14,559 nt of DNA from Acanthamoeba sp. SK_2022b (taxonomy: Eukaryota; Discosea; Longamoebia; Acanthamoebidae): positions 1 through 14,559 of the forward strand of contig JANDJZ010000338.1 of the NCBI GenBank assembly GCA_027943245.1. Reading direction: 5' to 3'. Made by a program: the position numbers and the translations under genes. Shown in pieces: positions 10,125 through 14,559 of the stretch (positions are counted from its first letter, which is position 1; each line of letters opens with the position of its first letter). The notes beneath the pieces are model-generated. The model did no database searches. It was not told where the DNA came from and saw only the letters and a list, made by a program, of their open reading frames with translations.

Positions 10125-11810
10125 ATGCAGACTAGTAGAGGCTTTGGGGCACCCCACCAGCTGTCAGGGCTATTCGTGATCATCGTGCTTGGCGTCATGG
10201 CTAGTTTGTCGAACGCTGCGGAGCCCGTGTGTGGCCAGTTGGCCAGCAACATGGTCCTGACCAGTGGCGCGAATTTCCAAAACTCATTCTTGGCTCAGAG
10301 ATTCGAGGTCACCTCTGCCATCACGCTCACCCAAGTCTCGGCTTTGATAGATAGTACGGCTTCGGGTTCTGCCGCCGCGGTTGCGCCGGCTTTTAAACAG
10401 CACACTTAATTTTTATGGGCAAACCGCGGTTGCACATAACTAACGAATCAACTCGCAGCTGCGTCGTTGGCCAAGGCCGAGCTCTACTCCGAAGTAGGCA
10501 GCCTTCCAGGCTCGGTGCTGCCCAATGGCTCGCTCGTGGTGCCCACCCCCTTGGGTACGGCACCGGCTACTGCAACGACATTCACAGTACCAAACGCTGG
10601 CGGTCTCTACCTGCCCAAGGGCTTCTATTGGTTCGTTTTGGCGACGCCTGGCGTACGCCTCACATGGTACTATGTCAGCAAAACCACATCGCCCGACCTG
10701 TCCGTCCCCGTTGTGCTCCGCGAGCTGGCCGCCAAGGCCGACGCCACTTCTGGGTGGAGTTTTCAGTCCACCATTACCTTCAGGGTAAGCATCTCCGGGT
10801 GCGACTTGGCTGGCATCCTATCGCCCTCACCCAGCCCCTCGTTCGCGGCTTCTCCCTCCCCATCGGCAAGCCATTCGATTTCCCCCACGCCTTCGCCCTC
10901 GCACACGGCCTCCCCCTCGGTAACCGTCACACCTTCCAGAACGGCTTCGCCGTCCCGCACGCCTTCGCCTTCCAACACCCCCTCGCCCTCCAACACGCCC
11001 TCTCCCTCCAGCACGCCCTCTGCTTCCAATACCCCCACGCCTTCCAGCACTCCTTCTCCCTCGGCCACGCCCTCGCCCTCAATCACGCCCTCGCCTTCCA
11101 ACACGCCCTCGCCCTCTCCCTCAAACACTCCTTCGCCTTCTCCCTCGAACACGCCCTCGCCCTCTCCTTCCAATACGCCCTCGCCCTCCAACACCCCCTC
11201 GCCCTCGCCTTCCAACACCCCCTCTCCCTCCAATACGCCCTCGCCCTCCAACACCCCTTCGCCTTCCAACACGCCCTCTCCCTCCAATACGCCCTCGCCC
11301 TCCAACACGCCCTCTCCTTCCAACACGCCCTCGCCCTCGCCCTCGAACACGCCATCACCCTCCAACACGCCCTCGCCCTCCAATACGCCCTCGCCTTCCA
11401 ACACGCCCTCGCCCTCCAACACGCCCTCTCCTTCATCCTCCCCTTCCAACACGCCCTCGCCCTCAGCTTCGAACACGCCTTCGCCCTCTGCCTCAAACAC
11501 ACCTTCGCCTTCACCCTCCAACACGCCTTCTCCATCTCCCTCAAACACTCCCTCGCCTTCGAACACGCCCTCGCCCTCCAACACGCCTTCACCCTCGGGT
11601 TCGACTTCACAGAATCAAAACCAATCGCCCTCGCCGTCGGCCATTCGCTCGACTTCAGCCTCGCCCTCGCCCTCGCCCTCGTCCTTGTCCTTGTCCCTGC
11701 CGTCGTCGCCCTCGGCGTCGCCCTCGGCCTCCAGCGGGTCAGCCTTGCTGCTTGTCCCGCGCTTCTACGCGCTTGTGCTCGATGGTCTCCTTATGATCAC
11801 GCACACTTGA
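10125..11810 (+). CDS. Secreted/surface protein with PSPSNT repeat stalk, 526 aa, two exons
   Basis: Exon 1 is 10125-10353 and exon 2 is 10459-11810. The GTACGG...CGCAG intron is phase 1 and joins SALID to [12 protein letters not shown] in frame. The ATG was chosen because it gives a short N-terminus and then a hydrophobic core, [19 protein letters not shown], a good signal peptide with likely cleavage before AEP (residue 32). Residues 32-195 form a beta-rich domain: [39 protein letters not shown] and [12 protein letters not shown]. This pattern resembles the anchor-linked beta-sandwich domains common in bacterial surface proteins. Residues 198 to about 500 are almost entirely Pro, Ser, Asn and Thr, with nearly thirty SNTPSPS-type repeats, probably an extended glycosylated stalk. 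The C-terminus ([21 protein letters not shown]) is a short hydrophobic tail that could be a GPI signal but is weak. Function unknown. Confidence 0.75.
10821..11740. repeat. Coding minisatellite, 6/12/18-bp units (PSPSNT)
   Basis: A tandem array of CCCTCN and CCAACACG-type words encodes PS, SP and SNT blocks. Units of PSPSNT and PSPSPSNT alternate, the variant blocks SST, SAT, SIT and SAS lie near the ends, and the array is interrupted by GSTSQNQNQ at about 11598. A second Ser/Pro-rich part follows to about 11740. Because the words lack stops in several frames, long shadow frames appear on both strands. Such arrays expand and contract easily. Confidence 0.9.
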
Positions 11811-11890
11811 TAGAAACAGTTGATTGTATCTTGCAACACCACTGGAGAGAAACAATTCCCAAAGCTTGGCGAGAGGCCAAAAGAGTTGTT

Positions 11891-11955
11891 TGCAGAGGAT
11901 GATACATCGACCTGTGGGTTATGGGCCCACCACGCTTCCACTGCGCCACTCTGCT
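11891..11955 (-). pseudogene. Initiator tRNA-Met (CAT) with truncated T arm
   Basis: Read on the minus strand from 11955, the 65 nt match the eukaryotic initiator tRNA: acceptor strand AGCAGAG, D arm GCGC-AGTGGAA-GCGT, anticodon stem GTGGG/CCCAC with the three consecutive G-C pairs typical of initiators, loop CCCATAA (anticodon CAT) and variable region AGGTC. The T arm is only 11 nt (GATG-TAT-CATC) where about 17 are expected, so the T loop and the B box of the internal Pol III promoter are missing. The acceptor 3' strand is CTCTGCA, pairing at six positions but not at the outermost A-A. The A box TGGCGCAGTGG is intact, and TTTT lies about nine bases downstream. Most likely a pseudogene copy; a SINE head or a local assembly error are alternatives. 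Confidence 0.8.
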
Positions 11956-12231
11956 TATGCTGGTTGCTGGGATAAAGAGAGCGTTATAGACTCGTTCCCA
12001 GTGGCAGTTCTCCATGACTGTCGACGAATTCTCCCTTTCCTCTGATAAACTGCGATCATCGAACTGCAGTAGTATACTGCCATCTTTGATGGACTGTCCT
12101 CAACTTGCTGTGCCTCAGGACAGCTCACTCACCCAACTACAAACTCGTGTGCACCTTATGCAGAGCAGAACTGCACCAACATATAACAACCTCCCTCCTC
12201 CTTAATGGTTCATTAAAAAACACAACATCAT

Positions 12232-12358
12232 CCAATCACAGTTAAGACACAGACCAGACCAATCAGTCCCTATGGGTGTCTATGGGTGGTGTGCTGTTGG
12301 GCCATTGGTTGCCCTACAACTTTCCCACCATGGGGGGCATAGCCCCAGAGGAGCCAAT
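12232..12358. promoter_or_regulatory. Cluster of four CCAAT boxes, both orientations
   Basis: CCAAT occurs at 12232-12236, 12259-12263 and 12354-12358, and as ATTGG at 12304-12308. The contexts (GACCAATCA, CAACCAATGG on the reverse strand, GAGCCAATGG) fit the NF-Y type consensus. Two TATGGGTG copies lie 10 bp apart at 12271-12288. Both neighbouring protein genes end here, so the cluster has no obvious target unless a noncoding transcript starts nearby. Confidence 0.4.
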
Positions 12359-12377
12359 GGGGTGGGCAACCTTTTTT
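12307..12377 (+). other. 65-nt segment with pairing ends, followed by T6
   Basis: GGTTGCCC (12307-12314) is the exact reverse complement of GGGCAACC (12364-12371), and the second arm runs straight into TTTTTT (12372-12377). Inside lies a GGGGC-ATA-GCCCC hairpin (12334-12346). An alternative stem pairs CCATTGG (12302-12308) with CCAATGG (12354-12360). Closed ends plus a T6 stop could mark a small Pol III transcript or a palindromic element remnant. It does not fold as a normal tRNA, and no A or B box is seen. Confidence 0.35.
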
Positions 12378-12578
12378 ACTGCTCTTCTTTTACCCTCTTC
12401 TTGTGTTGAAAAGAAGGAAACACCCACCCTTGTACTTTTCTGTTGCTGATCATAAGGAGTATGATGTAGCACAGTTTGTTCTGGTGGTGGGTGGGAGTGA
12501 GAATGGTTCTATGTGGTGTCTTGTGTGGTGTGGTGTTGGTGTTGAATGTGCATGCACGGTGCGTGTGGTGAGTATTGA

Positions 12579-12584
12579 TTTATT
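12579..12584 (-). terminator. AATAAA poly(A) signal of the formin gene
   Basis: TTTATT on the plus strand reads AATAAA on the minus strand, starting 16 nt after the formin TAA stop (12600-12602). This implies a very short 3' UTR. Confidence 0.65.
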
Positions 12585-12599
12585 TTTGAATTCATCGAA

Positions 12600-14413
12600 T
12601 TACAAGTTTATCAGACCAGAGAAGGAGGGTTCCACCGCCGTAGGGTAGTTTTGCTCCTCCCGTTCCTGCTGGACCTCCACCGCCTGAAGCCGCTCTACTT
12701 CATCATCACCACTGTCTTCTTCTTCATCATCTTCCTTTTCGTCATCCCGCACTTGCACATCGGTCGATTCCTCACGATCTCCCTCCACCTCCTCTCCCGC
12801 CGTATCGGAGGTGATAGACTCCGAACAGGTCTCGGCGGCCAAGCTTTCCTCATCGCTCTCGCCTTCCTCGCCTCCACAACTTGGCCGGTGGTCTACGACT
12901 TCGGCCTCGCCCGTCGCTTCTACGGCGACTTGGTTGGCGTCGGCGGCTTCGTCGACTTCGGCTTCGCTCTCGCTCTCGCTCTCCAGATTCGCCTCGGCCA
13001 CGGCCTTGGCCTCCTCCTCTTGCTGCTGTTGCTGTCGCGTCTTCTCCTCTTCTTCTTGCTGTCGCTTAAGCTCATCCGCTTCGAGCTGCTTCTGACGTGC
13101 GCGCTCCTCCTTGGCCAGGCGCGCCCGCTCCTCCTTCTCCCGCCGCAGGCGCTCCTGCTCGGCCCTCGCCCTCCGCTTGACGCTCTCTGCGCGGGCGTTG
13201 TTGAACTGCTGCACGAACGTCTGCAGAATGCCAAAGAACTGCTGTGGCGCCATCTTGTCTCCATCCTGTCGGTCAACACACATGTCAACACCAAACTCAC
13301 GACAGGCGCTCTGAAGACGTAAGCACGTACCTCGCCGTAGAACAGGGCAAGGTCCTTCCATTTGGAGATGGCGTCGTCCATGGCGTCGCTCATCTCCTTC
13401 ACCTTGACCGAGGCCTCATCGTGCAGCGCCTGCAGGTACCACACGGTTCGGTCAGAGGGAGGAGGAGGCTGACGACCCACGCATCGCAAAGCGCGTGAAC
13501 AGAGGAGAACGGAGGAGCGCAGCGCGTACAGTGACGACTTGGCCGTAGGACTCGAACATGCGCCTCTTTTCCTCACCCGCCTCGCCGAGCGCGCTGGTGG
13601 TGGCCAGTTGCTGCTGTAGCGACACGATCTTGAGCTCGTGTTGCATCTGACAGACGTATAGGCGCAACACACATGCACACGCACACAATGCACACAATGC
13701 ACACAACGCATGTAAGTATATCACATCTGTTTGATGAGTGCTTGTGGCAAACGGCGAACCTGGGTGAGGTGCGATCGCATCTTGTTGAGCTCGGCGGTGA
13801 GGTGGTCCATCTGGACCTTGGCTGCTGCCTCAACGTGCGGAATGTCGTCGGAGAAGGTGATGAGGTCCACCATCTTCTCCTCGATCTCCTTGACCAGGTA
13901 GTCGAGCGTTGTCGAGTTGTCCTTGCCCTTCGTGTCCGTCAGCTGCATGCCCAAGTGGGAATGTGTCAGCTTTCTGGGAACACTTGTCGCCACAACACAA
14001 CCTTACACACACCACGCACACATCACACGACGCAAACGCAAACACAAACCGAATGCCAACCTTCATGAGCGACTCGATGCGGAAGCCGTCGGAGATGAAC
14101 AGGTAGGAGTCGCGGTTGAGCACCTGGCCGATGATGAGCACGGCCTGGCACGCGGGAAAAAAACAGCCAAGGTTAGTTCTCAGTGTACGACTGCGCGCGT
14201 CTTATGTGTGTCTTCAGAGAGAGAGAGAGAGAGAGAGAGAGCGCGCGGGTGAGTCACCTTGAGGAGGACGGGCAGGCGCTTGCTGGACTTGACCTCGTCA
14301 CACGCGGCCGTCAGCGCAGCGAGCGACTTGCGCAGCTCGGCGACAGAGGGCTCCAGCTGCAGCTTCCACCGGAACATCTCCAGACGCTTCTCCAGTCGCG
14401 GGATCTCGATCAT
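12600..14413 (-). CDS. Formin, FH2 domain and C-terminal tail (5' part outside window)
   Basis: FH2 domains nucleate unbranched actin filaments and stay on the barbed end as dimers. Visible minus-strand exons: 14413-14258, 14144-14061, 13942-13760, 13646-13530, 13429-13331 and 13265-12600, giving 434 residues with all five introns in phase 0. FH2 landmarks in order: IPRLEKRLEMFRWK, LTAACDEVKSSKRLPVLLK, AVLIIGQVLN (58-62, the position of the family GNxxN motif, with Gln for Asn), DGFRIESLMKLTDTKGKDN, a helical stretch MQHELKIVSLQQQLA, and the closing LALFYGE joined to DGDKMAPQQFFGILQTFVQQF (about 207-233). The lasso, linker and knob of FH2 and any FH1 or GBD region lie beyond 14413. After FH2 come a basic/charged coiled-coil-like helix (about 237-300) with a Q5 run, then a strongly acidic Glu/Asp/Ser tail. 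No MDxLLxxL-type DAD motif is evident. Confidence 0.9.
14216..14241. repeat. (AG)13 microsatellite in formin intron
   Basis: Pure AG run of 26 nt, CT in the formin sense strand. It lies 17 nt after the donor of the intron between the first two visible exons (14257-14145). Confidence 0.95.
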
Positions 14414-14483
14414 CTGAAAAATACAGGCATCATGCACCGAGTCACAACTGCGTGAGAGGCCGCGCACGTGTGTGTGCGCGTGC

Positions 14484-14487
<4 letters not shown>

Positions 14488-14559
<72 letters not shown>
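14488..14559. repeat. (TG)36 microsatellite at window edge, in formin intron
   Basis: Pure GT/TG run of at least 72 nt continuing to the last base, preceded by a degenerate GTGCG stretch from 14469. In the formin sense strand it reads CA and lies within the intron upstream of exon 14413-14258. The true length is unknown because the window ends inside it. Confidence 0.95.

Larger units (their letters stand above)
11811..12599. other. Convergent intergenic region
   Basis: 789 nt between the 3' ends of the surface-protein gene (plus) and the formin gene (minus). It is less GC-rich than either. It holds a tRNA-iMet-like sequence (11891-11955), a CTGTCCT/AGGACAG inverted repeat near 12095-12123, four CCAAT motifs (12232-12358), a structured 65-nt segment followed by T6 (12307-12377) and the formin poly(A) signal (12579-12584). 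No protein gene was recognised; an open frame at 12403-12648 has no recognisable features. Confidence 0.6.

Noticed and set aside
10763..11584. 273-codon minus-strand frame rich in EGEGVLEGE
   Set aside because: It is the antisense reading of the same array, with no independent start context or non-repeat domain.
10415..11902. 495-codon plus-strand open frame with [13 protein letters not shown] repeats
   Set aside because: It is the PSPSNT array read in another frame. It lacks a signal peptide or domain, and its non-repeat ends overlap the intron and the degraded C-terminus. The repeat words simply contain no stops in this frame.
11891..11955. Primer-binding site of an LTR retrotransposon
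   Set aside because: The similarity covers almost the whole tRNA in gene orientation, not an 18-nt match to the 3' end, and no LTRs or gag-pol sequence lie nearby.
12403..12648. 81-codon plus-strand open frame
   Set aside because: It overlaps the formin 3' end antisense, has no recognisable motif and is rich in TG-derived Val/Cys/Trp codons.
12651..13322. 223-codon plus-strand leucine-rich frame that looks like membrane segments
   Set aside because: It is the antisense of the acidic and basic coiled-coil formin tail, whose GAG/GAC/AAG codons read as Leu/Val/Phe on the other strand.

Overview
The window is nuclear DNA of an intron-rich eukaryote. Spliceosomal GT-AG introns interrupt all three host genes, and two of the genes belong to eukaryote-only families: a STRIP/FAM40/Far11 STRIPAK subunit and an FH2 formin. 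Short introns (66-190 nt), GC-rich exons, close gene spacing and CA/TG-rich introns would fit an amoebozoan such as Acanthamoeba. That assignment is inference from gene style, not from a marker gene.

Layout. 1-1425: gene-free, less GC-rich DNA with a degenerate tandem array of about 115-bp units (372 to about 910). 1441-6056, minus strand: a 5'-truncated LINE retrotransposon (AP endonuclease remnant, reverse transcriptase, RNase H, Cys/His C-terminus), ending in a trinucleotide tail and bounded by a perfect 15-bp target-site duplication (1426-1440 and 6057-6071). 6171-9742, plus: a 12-exon STRIP homologue of about 801 aa, whose start codon lies about 100 bp from the insertion. 10125-11810, plus: a two-exon gene for a secreted or surface protein with a signal peptide, a beta-rich N-terminal domain and a long Pro/Ser/Asn/Thr repeat stalk. 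11811-12599: convergent intergenic DNA with an initiator-tRNA-Met-like sequence lacking part of its T arm, a CCAAT-box cluster, and a 65-nt segment with pairing ends followed by T6. 12600-14413, minus: the last six visible exons of a formin, running off the right edge into a (TG)n tract.

Functionally, STRIP is the scaffold of the STRIPAK phosphatase/kinase complex, which in other eukaryotes acts on actin organisation and Hippo-type signalling. The formin nucleates actin. The two are a few kb apart but separated by the surface-protein gene, so a functional link is only suggestive. The most notable points are the young LINE copy at the STRIP 5' end, the truncated tRNA-iMet, a 5' splice-site pattern of GTNC rather than GTAAGT (14 of 17 introns), and the small structured element in the convergent intergenic region. 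I found no clearly new biological system.
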